A DNA stretch of 25,665 nucleotides. It comes from JBGPBY01 sp041481485. Lineage in GTDB: Bacteria; Acidobacteriota; Terriglobia; 20CM-2-55-15. Each line of letters begins with the position of its first letter. Position 1 is the first letter of the stretch. Below, piece after piece: positions 7,672 through 14,856 of the stretch. The notes under the pieces are model-generated. The model worked only from the letters and a program-made list of their open reading frames with translations, did not search any database and was not told the DNA's origin. The stretch covers positions 1-25,665 of the forward strand of contig JBGPBY010000024.1 of assembly GCA_041481485.1 (NCBI GenBank), given 5' to 3'. Position numbers and translations under genes: made by a program.

Positions 7672-7742
7672 TTTTGCACGACTCCGGGCACAATCGCCGC
7701 TGTCTGTTGTCTGTCGTTTCCGGGTGTAATAGTATCCGGCAC

Positions 7743-8546
7743 ATGAATTCCAAAATTCTGCTTCTGGTTGCCATCGTGCTGACGGTTTGTGCCGCCATGC
7801 TCAATCTTGCACAAAATCCTCCGGCAAATCGTCCGAACAATGACCTGGGTTATACCGATACTCCAATCCTTCCTGGACTTCCCTGGCATGTGCACGATCC
7901 GGCGCGGCCGCATCCCGCGGTGATCACACCCGCTGCGCAACCGGGTGGCCCGCCGTCCGATGCGACTGTACTGTTCGATGGAACGGATCTTTCGCGCTGG
8001 GACAATCCGAAATGGAAAGTGGAAAACGGGTACATTGAAGTCGTCCCCAATTCGGGAGATATGAAGACCAAAGAGAAATTTGGAGACGTTCAGCTTCATT
8101 TGGAATTCGCTGCTCCAGTCACGATCCGCGGCAACAGTCAGAATCGAGGAAACAGTGGAATCTTTTTCCAGGGCCGCTACGAAATTCAGGTGCTCGATTC
8201 CTATCAAAATCCGACTTACGCGGACGGTCAGGCCGGCGCAATCTATGGGCAGTGGCCACCCCTGGCGAATCCCGTACGCAAACCCGGAGAGTGGCAGAGC
8301 TACGACATCGTGTTTGAAGCACCGAAACTGGACGGCGCCAAAGTCGTGAAGCCCGCGTTCGTGACGGTATTCCTGAACGGTGTATTGATGCACAACCGGA
8401 AGGAAGTCATGGGGCCGACGGTCCATCGAGCACTGGCGCAGTATGCACCTCAACCCGCGGAAGATTCGCTCGTTTTGCAGGACCACCAGCAACCGGTTCG
8501 TTACCGCAACATCTGGATCCGGCGCATCGGCACTTACGATCAATAA
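7743..8546 (+). CDS. Secreted DUF1080 (3-keto-disaccharide hydrolase-like) protein
   Basis: This 267-aa exported protein starts with a signal peptide, MNSKILLLVAIVLTVCAAML. The DUF1080 concanavalin-like domain fills about 75-265. Typical signatures are LFDGTDLSRWDNPKWKVENG, then FGDVQLHLEF, GNSGIFFQGRYEIQVLDS, GEWQSYDIVFEAP, and RYRNIWIRRI at the end. Family members bind or cleave modified disaccharides such as 3-keto-glucosides in the periplasm or outside the cell. The ATG at 7743 is preferred because the in-frame upstream extension from 7674 starts in repeat DNA and would mask the signal peptide. A long antisense frame exists but lacks protein-like features. It has its own divergent promoter region and no obvious operon partner. 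Confidence 0.9.
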   Translation: MNSKILLLVAIVLTVCAAMLNLAQNPPANRPNNDLGYTDTPILPGLPWHVHDPARPHPAVITPAAQPGGPPSDATVLFDGTDLSRWDNPKWKVENGYIEVVPNSGDMKTKEKFGDVQLHLEFAAPVTIRGNSQNRGNSGIFFQGRYEIQVLDSYQNPTYADGQAGAIYGQWPPLANPVRKPGEWQSYDIVFEAPKLDGAKVVKPAFVTVFLNGVLMHNRKEVMGPTVHRALAQYAPQPAEDSLVLQDHQQPVRYRNIWIRRIGTYDQ

Positions 8547-8655
8547 TTTTCAGTTCGAAAGGCAGCTATTCATTCAATTACTTTCCCGGATCCTTCCGTC
8601 GTTTTGAAATACCCGCATCCCACGGAAAAAAGAATTTAACCCAATTTCACCGCTG

Positions 8656-8671
8656 TGGCATACGTCGTGCA
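8656..8671 (+). promoter_or_regulatory. Sigma-54-like promoter element
   Basis: TGGCATACGTCGTGCA keeps the -24 GG and -12 GC at the required 12-base offset and matches the TGGCAC-N5-TTGCA consensus except for T for C and G for T. It lies about 115 bases upstream of the small CxC gene. The leader in between contains a GGAAGT...ACTTCC dyad (about 8726-8764). Confidence 0.45.
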
Positions 8672-8784
8672 ACATAGTGTTCTGTAACCAGCCAGTAAGA
8701 AGTTATCAACAGCAACACGTCACGAGATCGGTAAGGAAGTCCGCCCCGACGAGGAAAACTTCCCGGATAGAAAGGCGGTAAGCC

Positions 8785-8994
8785 ATGAAGGTTTCATTCT
8801 TCACGTGTAAGTGTGGGCTTCAGCTGAAAGTCGTACAAAACGTTGATGAGCAAATATCGACCTATATTTGTCGATGCCGTAATAAAACTCCGATTGTTGG
8901 CGGATCGGTGGAAATGATATTCGGAGCGGACGCCATCACGCAGCTCGAGCCCGTATGGATTCCGATTCCCAAAACGCAGATTGTGCCGGAGTGA
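8785..8994 (+). CDS. Small CxC/CxC protein, possibly metal binding
   Basis: This 69-aa protein has two cysteine pairs, CKCG near residue 8 and CRCRNK near residue 29, spaced like a compact zinc-ribbon-type knuckle pair. The C-terminal half is hydrophobic and Pro-rich with no cysteines. AAGGCGG precedes the ATG at a good distance. No family was recognised. It stands alone between the DUF1080 gene and blaI, behind a sigma-54-like site and a potentially structured leader. Confidence 0.6.
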   Translation: MKVSFFTCKCGLQLKVVQNVDEQISTYICRCRNKTPIVGGSVEMIFGADAITQLEPVWIPIPKTQIVPE

Positions 8995-9031
8995 TAAATT
9001 GCCGCCGATTTATTGATCCCGATCATTTCTG

Positions 9032-9058
9032 TTGACGCTACGTAACTCTTCGTAGTAA
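9032..9058 (+). promoter_or_regulatory. Putative blaI promoter with BlaI-type operator dyad
   Basis: A TTGACG -35-like hexamer (9032-9037) is followed at once by the dyad CTACGTAACTCTTCGTAG (9038-9055). Its half-sites CTACGTA and CTACGAA resemble the TAC-rich half-sites of BlaI/MecI operators. This would place the repressor over the promoter and give autoregulation. The -10 is weak (GTAAAA region). Confidence 0.45.
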
Positions 9059-9075
9059 AACCCGTCGTGACATTC

Positions 9076-9471
9076 ATGGCAGGCAGAAAACAAACTCCGA
9101 GACCGACGGATTCCGAACTCCGCATCCTGAATATTCTCTGGGACCGTGGTCCGGCTTCGGTGCGCACGGTTCACGACGAATTGCAGCAGGACAAGGTGTC
9201 GCAATACACGACCACTCTCAAGCTGATGCAGATCATGACGGATAAGGGACTCATCGACCGGCAGGATGTCGATCGCGTCCACATTTACCGTCCCTGCAAC
9301 AGCCGCGAGCAGACCCAGCGGCAGCTGGCCGGCCATTTGATGGAGCAGGCGTTCGGCGGATCCGCACGGCGCCTGCTGATGGGCGCACTCGACGCGAAGC
9401 CCGCATCGAAGAAAGAGCTCATCGAACTCCGGAAGCTTCTTGAAGACCATGGGAAGGGCGGCAAACGATGA
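9076..9471 (+). CDS. BlaI/MecI-family transcriptional repressor
   Basis: This 131-aa winged-helix repressor has the N-terminal DNA-binding part RPTDSELRILNILWDRGPAS followed by VRTVHDEL and the wing region YTTTLKLMQIMTDKGLIDR. The C-terminal 45 residues form the dimerisation helices. In the family, signal-activated proteolysis relieves repression. The ATG at 9076 is preferred over an in-frame GTG at 9067. Its stop overlaps the protease ATG (ATGA), so the two form a BlaI/BlaR-type pair. No beta-lactamase is nearby; the regulated target is probably the pair itself and genes elsewhere. Confidence 0.93.
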   Translation: MAGRKQTPRPTDSELRILNILWDRGPASVRTVHDELQQDKVSQYTTTLKLMQIMTDKGLIDRQDVDRVHIYRPCNSREQTQRQLAGHLMEQAFGGSARRLLMGALDAKPASKKELIELRKLLEDHGKGGKR

Positions 9472-11945
9472 TGGAATTCGGGATGACTCCTGAATTCGCG
9501 CAGCGTCTTGCCGGTTCGCTGCTTCACTTTATCTGGCAGGGGGCACTCATCGCGATGGTTGCAGCGATCGCCCTTCGATTGCTGGCGAATCGCTCGGCGG
9601 AATCGCGTTACACGGTATCCATTGCGGCATTGCTTCTCATGCTGGCCGCTCCGCTTGTCACATTCATCTTTTACGCGCAGACCGGCCGAGCGACCCTGGT
9701 GCTGCTGAGGACCATCAATAACAGATTAACGGCATCGACTTCCTCGCTCACGCAGGCTGCGACGGCGACAGCCTGGACCCACTGGATTGTGCTGCTGTGG
9801 TTCATCGGGGTTCTCCTGTGTTCGATTCGGTTGATTGCCGGATGGCGTCTTTCGCGTTCTCTCACAAAAGTGGGGATCTCCGTTGTTCCTTCCGGGATTC
9901 AACAGTCCTTCAATGAAATCATGGAGCGACTGGCGTTGACGAAGCCGGTACGCTTGCTGGCGAGCCTCCGCATCGACACGCCGGTCGCCGTCGGCTGGCT
10001 TCGTCCTGTCGTCCTGCTTCCGATCACGGCGCTCACGGGACTGGATGAAGATCAACTGCGCGCCGTGTTCGCACATGAACTCGCACACATTCGCCGGCAT
10101 GATTTCCTCGTGAACATGATCCAGCGCGGCGTGGAATCCATCCTGTTCTATCACCCGGGAGTCTGGTGGGTCTCCGCGCGCATCCGATCCGAACGCGAGC
10201 ATTGCTGCGATGACCTCGCGGTGCAGATTTGCGGCGACCGTTCGGTGTATGCCCAGGCGCTGATGGAACTGGAACGGGTCCGCACCGTGGATCCCGAACT
10301 GGCGGTCGCGGCGACTGGAGGCCGTCTGACGCAACGTATCCATCGTGTTCTCGGTTACAGGATTGTGGAAAACGATTGGCAATCTGCTGTTGCGGCACTC
10401 TTGTTTGTGTTTGTTTGGGTGACTGTTGGAGCATGGCAATCCGACAGCAGGCTCGACGCGAAGCCGGTGTCCCCGCCACCGGTTACGGCGGCGGTTCCAA
10501 CTCCGATCGTCGTGAAATCTGCAGCGACGACTCCGACGTTCGCGAGCGCGATGAGCGCCGTCGCTGCAATCGTTACCGCAGAGCCAGTTCAGCCCGAGCC
10601 ACAACTTCCTGCAGGCACACAGAGACAGACGGGCGTGGTCACAGGCCTTCTTCGCACAAGCACTGGTCTTCCTCTGGAGGAAGTTCGTATCGCCCTCAGT
10701 CCGGTTGACCAGTCGATTGCCTTCGGCTCGCTTGAAGGGGGACTAACGGACAGCGCCGGGCGTTACCGTTTGGAAAAAACGCCCGGCCGCTATTACGTCC
10801 TGATCGGCATGAACGGCCCTCGGTTTTATTACCCTGGGGTGACCGATCTGGGCCAGGCCACGGCGATCCAGGTCACCGCGGGCGCAACCATAGAAGTCCC
10901 AGACACGGTGGTGTCTGGAGGACCTGTGACGGGCCGCGCGGTGGACATGGCTACAGGAACGGGCCGTCGCGTTAAAAATCTCGTGCTCTGCTGTGACTAC
11001 TTCAAGCAGGTTCAGTACAGTCAAAATGGGCTGAAACAAGGTAGTCCTTTCACACCGACGATATCCGACGATGGCAGTTTTATCTTTCCGTTCGTCCCGC
11101 CCGGAAACTACGCTCTGTCCATACCGGATCGGGGGTTGACTGGACCCCAAAATGAATTCCCAGTCAGTTGGGCGCTTGCCGTTGGCCCGAACGGGGCAAC
11201 CGGACTCCAGCTGAATGTGGTGGACGGTGTCGAGGTTCAGGGAACAGTCCTGGACCAGATCGGCAAGCCCGTGACGGCAGATGTTCGGCTTGTTCCCAGG
11301 CCGGCGAAGTCCGTATTCAACACGATCAATCCACCGATGTACACCGGTGACAGGCCGAGACTTTGGGAAGTCGGAACGCAGCAGGGGACTCGCGTTGTCC
11401 TTCGTGGGATCCTTGTCCCCAAAGCATACCCCTCGCTGGATGGCATACAGGACGTGATCCTGGAGGCTGCCAGGAATCAGGAACGTTCAGTACTTCCCGA
11501 CCGTTCAGTTACGCCCGACCCGGATGGGCGATTTGCGATTCACAACGTTTATCCCGGCACCTATGTGCTGGAAGTTCACGCAGGGGGCGTCGTTCTCCCA
11601 GGTCGGGAGATTCAAGTGGGGATCGCCGGATTATCGAATGTCTCCATCCAGGTTCCGGCAATTCAAGTGACCGGACGTGTTGTTGCTCCGAGTGGCGGTC
11701 CGTTGCCGAAGCTGAATTACATTCGCCTGGTTCGCGGAGGTAACGACTCGGACATTTTCTACGGCTTTCCCGATTCCGAAGGACATTTCACTTTGATCCT
11801 CGTCCCCGGCGAGTTTCGAGTGTTTACGGAAAGCCTTGGGCCCAAAGTTCAATCCGTTTCGGAAGGCTCTCGTGACATCACGAACTCGGAATTCAAAGTA
11901 GAAGCCGGCCGGGATCCGCAAATTGTCGTGACACTCAAACCGTAG
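9468..11945 (+). CDS. M56 (BlaR1-type) membrane metalloprotease with carboxypeptidase-regulatory sensor modules
   Basis: This is an 825-aa inner-membrane protein. N-terminal helices lie near 17-40, 48-70 and 105-125. The gluzincin site HELAH is at 203-207, with the downstream motif FYHPGVWW (227-234) and SEREHCCDD (241-249) supplying the third ligand region. A fourth helix lies near 306-322. After a Pro/Ala/Thr-rich linker (about 330-385), the exported part (about 387-825) is a series of prealbumin-like carboxypeptidase-regulatory/Ig-like modules, for example TGVVTGLLRTSTGLPLEEV, DGRFAIHNVYPGTYVLEV and VTGRVVAPSGGPLP. The penicillin-binding sensor domain of classical BlaR1 is absent. It presumably cleaves the partner BlaI after sensing an unknown envelope signal. 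Four-base overlap with blaI. Confidence 0.92.
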   Translation: MMEFGMTPEFAQRLAGSLLHFIWQGALIAMVAAIALRLLANRSAESRYTVSIAALLLMLAAPLVTFIFYAQTGRATLVLLRTINNRLTASTSSLTQAATATAWTHWIVLLWFIGVLLCSIRLIAGWRLSRSLTKVGISVVPSGIQQSFNEIMERLALTKPVRLLASLRIDTPVAVGWLRPVVLLPITALTGLDEDQLRAVFAHELAHIRRHDFLVNMIQRGVESILFYHPGVWWVSARIRSEREHCCDDLAVQICGDRSVYAQALMELERVRTVDPELAVAATGGRLTQRIHRVLGYRIVENDWQSAVAALLFVFVWVTVGAWQSDSRLDAKPVSPPPVTAAVPTPIVVKSAATTPTFASAMSAVAAIVTAEPVQPEPQLPAGTQRQTGVVTGLLRTSTGLPLEEVRIALSPVDQSIAFGSLEGGLTDSAGRYRLEKTPGRYYVLIGMNGPRFYYPGVTDLGQATAIQVTAGATIEVPDTVVSGGPVTGRAVDMATGTGRRVKNLVLCCDYFKQVQYSQNGLKQGSPFTPTISDDGSFIFPFVPPGNYALSIPDRGLTGPQNEFPVSWALAVGPNGATGLQLNVVDGVEVQGTVLDQIGKPVTADVRLVPRPAKSVFNTINPPMYTGDRPRLWEVGTQQGTRVVLRGILVPKAYPSLDGIQDVILEAARNQERSVLPDRSVTPDPDGRFAIHNVYPGTYVLEVHAGGVVLPGREIQVGIAGLSNVSIQVPAIQVTGRVVAPSGGPLPKLNYIRLVRGGNDSDIFYGFPDSEGHFTLILVPGEFRVFTESLGPKVQSVSEGSRDITNSEFKVEAGRDPQIVVTLKP

Positions 11946-12058
11946 CCCACGCATCTGGCAAACCAGGGCCGCGTCTGGGACCACGACGTTTTGCGTGCAG
12001 GCGGCAGGACCAGATCCGTCCCTCAACTGGGAAATAGTGCCTCATCAACATTGAACTC

Positions 12059-12092
12059 TGGCCGGGTGCCGTGGGTTTTCCGGTATCCGGCC
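12059..12092. terminator. GGCCGG/CCGGCC hairpin after the M56 gene
   Basis: GGCCGG and CCGGCC, about 20 bases apart, form a dyad in the 169-base gap between the protease and the next gene. No T-run follows, so it is only a weak terminator candidate. The rest of this gap shows nothing recognisable. Confidence 0.3.
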
Positions 12093-12114
12093 TCTTTCCA
12101 GAATTGAGGTCAGT

Positions 12115-12402
12115 ATGGACAACGTTCTGCTGGCGACGGCGCTAATTGCGGCATTGATGATGGCAGCGGCCGCAGTTTTTCACCTTCGGAAAACACGTAC
12201 GATAACTTCTCCAATCCCGTCTGATTATTTTGGCCTTTGTCCGAGATGTTGCCGGGAACCGGTGCGCCGCGATGTTGAATCGCAGAATTTTATGTGCTGC
12301 GATTACTGCAAAATCTATTGGTGGGTCGGATCCGTCGTGAGGGCAGATGAACAACCAGGGACGCGCGAACTGTTGAATAGTTACGAACCCATCGAGAACT
12401 GA
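12115..12402 (+). CDS. Small membrane-anchored zinc-ribbon-like protein
   Basis: This 95-aa protein has one N-terminal helix (about 4-23, LLATALIAALMMAAAAV) followed by a hydrophilic domain. Two cysteine pairs, CPRCC near 42 and CCDYCKIYWW near 61, form a CxxC...CxxC zinc-ribbon pattern. AATTGAGGTC precedes the ATG. No named family was recognised. Its 3' end overlaps that of the convergent gene by 22 bases. Confidence 0.7.
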   Translation: MDNVLLATALIAALMMAAAAVFHLRKTRTITSPIPSDYFGLCPRCCREPVRRDVESQNFMCCDYCKIYWWVGSVVRADEQPGTRELLNSYEPIEN

Positions 12403-12683
12403 ACCTTACGTGAATACAATGCGACTTTCCCGGGCTGCGGATTTTGTAGAATTCCGCGATCAAAGACGTTTCTAACAATTTCGACAGATATGGAGGATAC
12501 GAAGTCTGCGCTGAGTTTCTTCGTATCGATCAGGCCGAAAGGCATATCTTCGCCGATATCCCCATAAACAGCCCAGCCTTCGTTGATTCGCCTGATTACA
12601 TCTTCTTCATTCACTAAAATATCCCCAGGCGAACTGTTCTTCCGGCAGTTACGCCCTGTTAACACTGCATTACCTCGACTCAT
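12381..12683 (-). CDS. Hypothetical 100-aa protein beside the left island junction
   Basis: The frame has well-mixed, soluble, acidic composition: DILVNEEDVIRRINEGWAV, then YGDIGEDMPFGLIDTKKLS and VRNVFDRGIL. GAGGG lies about 7 bases before the ATG. It starts 30 bases from the tRNA-Lys 3'-half duplicate, so it is the first non-island gene on the left and probably lay just downstream of tRNA-Lys before the insertion. No family or membrane segment was recognised. Confidence 0.6.
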   Translation of the reverse strand: MSRGNAVLTGRNCRKNSSPGDILVNEEDVIRRINEGWAVYGDIGEDMPFGLIDTKKLSADFVSSISVEIVRNVFDRGILQNPQPGKVALYSRKVQFSMGS

Positions 12684-12712
12684 TTTCGGACCCTCAAAAA
12701 ACCGCCAAGTCT

Positions 12713-12756
12713 AATGAGCCGTGCGGGACTTGAACCCACGCCCCCTGATTAAAAGT
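12713..12756 (-). repeat. attL: duplicated 3' half of tRNA-Lys
   Basis: These 44 bases match 19563-19607 (anticodon, variable loop, T-arm, 3' acceptor strand and discriminator of the intact tRNA-Lys) with a single 1-base deletion, in the same orientation. Similarity ends abruptly at TTAAAAGT, inside the anticodon stem. The 5' half is absent, so this is not a functional tRNA. A direct repeat of a tRNA 3' end is the classic far junction of a tyrosine-integrase element. On the minus strand it is followed by TGGCGGTTTTTT, which may be half of an old terminator. Confidence 0.88.
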
Positions 12757-12832
12757 TTGAACCGGCTTCCCTGTCATCAAGAACTTCAACAGCTTAGCAT
12801 GGCCAGACGAGGACCGGCACTATACCGACCTA

Positions 12833-12848
12833 TGTTCAATATTGAACA
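12833..12848. promoter_or_regulatory. Perfect 16-base palindrome, candidate operator
   Basis: TGTTCAATATTGAACA is fully self-complementary and lies 56 bases upstream of the first small island gene. Its composition and symmetry suit a dimeric repressor site. The paralogous gene at 15164 keeps only the right part of this upstream region, without the full palindrome. Confidence 0.4.
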
Positions 12849-12903
12849 GAAGAAAATCCATCCATTGCATTAGTCTCTGACAACAAGCCCGAGGCCTTGC
12901 GAG

Positions 12904-13119
12904 ATGAATAGTTACCGCGTTACCGATCCCATATCCGTAATGCTCAAAGTGGAAAACTCCTATGTGCCGCACTCCTTACCCAAGGGTGCCATCGTTTCCT
13001 TAGAAGAACTGCCCACCGACTTCAACCGGCATGTGATTGTGAATTGGAATGACAAGAATACCTTGATGTTTGCGCGCGAACTGCTGTTCCGTGCGGAGCG
13101 TGTTTCTGAAGACGAGTGA
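12904..13119 (+). CDS. Small island protein, paralogue of 15164-15391
   Basis: This 71-aa protein begins MNSYRVTDPISVMLKV and contains LPKGAIVSLEELPTD, VIVNWNDKNTLMFA and LLFRAERVSEDE. About half its residues match the 75-aa protein at 15164 by eye. The predicted short beta strands and the WN...LMFA...L pattern look like a small barrel (SH3-like), but no named family is certain. The ribosome site is weak (GCGAG). A GC-rich hairpin (13132-13158) follows the stop. Function unknown. Confidence 0.65.
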   Translation: MNSYRVTDPISVMLKVENSYVPHSLPKGAIVSLEELPTDFNRHVIVNWNDKNTLMFARELLFRAERVSEDE

Positions 13120-13131
13120 AGCCAATGAGAA

Positions 13132-13158
13132 CCCGGCGCCGCAGTGCCCAGCGCCGGG
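13132..13158. terminator. Hairpin between two convergent small genes
   Basis: The arms CCCGGCGC (13132-13139) and GCGCCGGG (13151-13158) enclose an 11-base loop between the stops of 12904-13119 and 13166-13303. Only short T-rich flanks follow, so termination is plausible but not assured. Confidence 0.45.
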
Positions 13159-13165
13159 ACGAAAG

Positions 13166-13303
13166 CTATGCCTTTTTCGAATGGTTCTCACGTAGTTCGT
13201 TGAGCCTCTCTTTGCGTGCTGCAGCGGTTTCAGCCTTTCGATCCCTCTTCAGTTGCTTGGCTACTGTATTTTCCCGCCGCGATGTTTGCTTCCTGAGTTT
13301 CAT
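13166..13303 (-). CDS. 45-aa highly charged small protein
   Basis: This short minus-strand ORF has a near-ideal ribosome site (AAGGAGAG, 5 bases before ATG). It begins MKLRKQTSRRENTVAKQLKR and continues as a Lys/Arg/Glu-rich, almost certainly helical chain with AETAAARKERLNELRE. It is very basic, has no hydrophobic core and is probably nucleic-acid or ribosome associated (inference). The overlapping plus-strand frame (13116-13325), rich in Ser, Phe and Leu, is its shadow. No family was recognised. Confidence 0.5.
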   Translation of the reverse strand: MKLRKQTSRRENTVAKQLKRDRKAETAAARKERLNELRENHSKKA

Positions 13304-13337
13304 GCACTCTCCTTTTCTGCGTTAAATTCGGCTCTGA

Positions 13338-13356
13338 TCATAGACCGCCCCTACAG
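13338..13356. repeat. Single GTAGGGGCGGTCTATGA repeat copy
   Basis: TCATAGACCGCCCCTACAG is the reverse complement of the dispersed repeat family. It lies in the 226-base gap (13304-13529), where nothing else was recognised. Confidence 0.8.
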
Positions 13357-13529
13357 CCGCGCGGCCGTGTTTTGTTTCGATGCCGATGCGCTCGACTTCC
13401 ACTGTGACCGGAATCACTCGTAGGACTCCCTATCGATTCGAATCTGATCGTACCGGCCGTACGGGCCCATCCCATACCGGCAGCTTACCATTCTGAATCC
13501 CGGCGAGCGCGTCCAGACGGCATCGCAGA

Positions 13530-13730
13530 ATGCATTCAACGGCGAATCGGAAGGCATGGGCTGGCGGTGTCACCGTCAATATCGATGCCCGTGGTTCAAA
13601 CATGTCGGAGCGGCAGTGGCGGGAAATTGCCGAATCCACGGCGGACTGCATTTATGAGAATCGCCGCGGCGTGGGTCACAAGGTTGCACGGTCCATCAAG
13701 AATCAGATCCCTGGCGTGGTGACTTCCTGA
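13530..13730 (+). CDS. Hypothetical 66-aa island ORF
   Basis: The frame has a reasonable soluble composition, with VTVNIDARGSNMSERQWREI followed by a helix and a basic C-terminus, KVARSIKNQIPGVV. The phrase VNIDARG recalls segments of phage tail-associated proteins, but the match is too short to name. Its TGA overlaps the ATG of a further 15-codon ORF (TGATG at 13728-13732), which itself overlaps a 16-codon ORF at 13765-13815. This may be the 3' fragment of a larger gene; no strong ribosome site is visible. Confidence 0.4.
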   Translation: MHSTANRKAWAGGVTVNIDARGSNMSERQWREIAESTADCIYENRRGVGHKVARSIKNQIPGVVTS

Positions 13731-13811
13731 TGGGGCTTCCGGGCATCGTCACGGCACACTGGGGATGGCGCGATTGAAACGCGAGTATCAAGAGCTGAAG
13801 GCAGGTGCACA

Positions 13812-14054
13812 GTGAAAAAGTTATCTGCCAAAAAAGAAGCCCGCATCACGAAGAAATACTTGCTTGAGCAAATCGAGCGGAACGTTCGGGACTTGGCTGA
13901 ACTCGAACCGAGAAAGACATTCAACGTGAACATCATGTACAACGTCGGGGGCAACCAGACACTTTTCGGTTTCGTTTCTTATCGCGATGCGAAGGGCAAC
14001 TTCACATATCCGCTCGACCTCGGGAAGAATACCGGCAAGGCGGGTCCCGCATGA
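13812..14054 (+). CDS. Lysine-rich 80-aa hypothetical protein
   Basis: The start is GTG at 13812, inside the GTGA overlap with the stop of a 16-codon ORF (13765-13815, MARLKREYQELKAGAQ), with AAGGCAGG just upstream. The N-terminal half is a charged helix (KKEARITKKYLLEQIERNVR). The C-terminal half reads as beta structure (TFNVNIMYNVGGNQTLFGFV, YRDAKGNFTYPLDLG). Its stop overlaps the ATG of the truncated ORF at 14051. The chained overlaps argue for a real translated unit. No family was recognised. Confidence 0.6.
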   Translation: MKKLSAKKEARITKKYLLEQIERNVRDLAELEPRKTFNVNIMYNVGGNQTLFGFVSYRDAKGNFTYPLDLGKNTGKAGPA

Positions 14055-14110
14055 GCATCATTCTCTTTCCCGAAGGCTGCAACGGGAAAACGTTTGCACA
14101 ACGGGGATAG
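14051..14110 (+). pseudogene. Gene truncated by IS insertion after 19 codons
   Basis: ATG overlaps the previous stop (ATGA) and encodes MSIILFPEGCNGKTFAQRG. The frame then ends at the TAG contributed by the TAGTGTCTCA end of the insertion-sequence relic. It appears to be the 5' stub of a gene interrupted by that element. No continuation in the right frame was recognised on the far side. Confidence 0.45.
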
Positions 14111-14551
14111 TGTCTCACTTTGAAATTTCGGTAGTGTCTCAGTTTGAATTATTTCTGCGCCTGTATTTCCTGATGAGACGGCGCGTGGTTTTTTTAATCC
14201 AGAAATAGACGTCGGTCCAAGTGCTGAGGCTGCGGTCTCCGATAAGCCGAACAATGAACCTAATTGCGTCATAAATGTCGGGCGATGATCGCTTCCGCAT
14301 CAATTAGTCTGCTTTTGATAAGGCCCGCGCTTCCCCGGTTTCGGCATGCTCGCTTCGATCAGCATCGCCAGATCTTCGAACGTGCAAACCTGATTGCTCA
14401 GCCCCGCTTCCATCGCCGGAGTGACGCGCAGCGTTTTGTGAATCCGGCAGAAATTGTACTGCATGTAATGAAGGTCAATTGCTGCCGCATGGTTGCGAAC
14501 CTTCTTTTGAAAATCCGTTCGTCTGCCAAGTGAACCGGCCCATAACTTCAC
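14107..14551 (-). mobile_element. Insertion-sequence relic with doubled end
   Basis: The transposase C-terminal fragment (14300-14551) is followed, on its downstream side, by two tandem end-like motifs, TAGTGTCTCACTTTGAAA (14108-14125) and GGTAGTGTCTCAGTTTGAA (14130-14148). The second is identical to the end of the palindromic element at 3101-3403. The other IS end and the 5' part of the transposase are missing, so the copy is dead. Bases 14149-14299 contain no recognisable gene. Confidence 0.6.
14300..14551 (-). pseudogene. Transposase C-terminal fragment (IS1-type annotation family)
   Basis: These 83 residues contain FQKKVRNHAAAIDLHYMQYN and FCRIHKTLRVTPAMEAGLSN. The segment is highly conserved at the C-terminus of transposases commonly annotated as IS1 family in environmental genomes (family name from memory). 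The fragment starts abruptly, with no catalytic N-terminal part. The GTG at 14551 is only the frame's first start, not a true one. It ends PKPGKRGPYQKQTN. Confidence 0.75.
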
Positions 14552-14856
14552 CCACCTCTCAAATCACGCCTAAAAACGAACGTCGCAGGGAATCCATGGC
14601 GATTGAACAGCGTGTGCAGAATTCGGTAGCTGCTGCCGCAAGGATGCAGTCTTTCGCAATTGCGATGATCTCTTTGAAAGCCATTCCCCTCCCGTCCATT
14701 ATTGCCAATTTGAAGAGAAAGGCCGGTTGCCAGCATGAAGTCAGCGCTCCCGTTGCAACGGTAACCGGCCGGAGATTCAATGTTGTGTGAACCCTACAAG
14801 TAAAAATCCAACGGCGCCCGGAACTGGTCCACCTGCCATAAGTCGCCGGTCCGGTA
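14552..14856. other. Gene-free stretch beside the IS relic
   Basis: There are several open frames here, none with protein-like composition, a ribosome site or a recognisable motif. The minus-strand frame 14559-14873 is open throughout and could be older degraded coding sequence. No repeat of the window's families was seen. Confidence 0.4.

Noticed and set aside
7653..8543. 296-aa open frame antisense to the DUF1080 gene
   Set aside because: Its composition is that of a shadow frame (Arg/His/Ile rich, no domain), while the plus strand encodes a clear DUF1080 protein with a signal peptide.
9726..10604. 292-aa open frame antisense to the M56 protease
   Set aside because: It is an Arg/His/Asp-rich shadow of the zinc-protease coding region.
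12715..12790. A second tRNA-Lys gene
   Set aside because: Only the 3' half matches. The 5' acceptor and D-arm are missing and one base is deleted, so it is an attachment-site duplicate.
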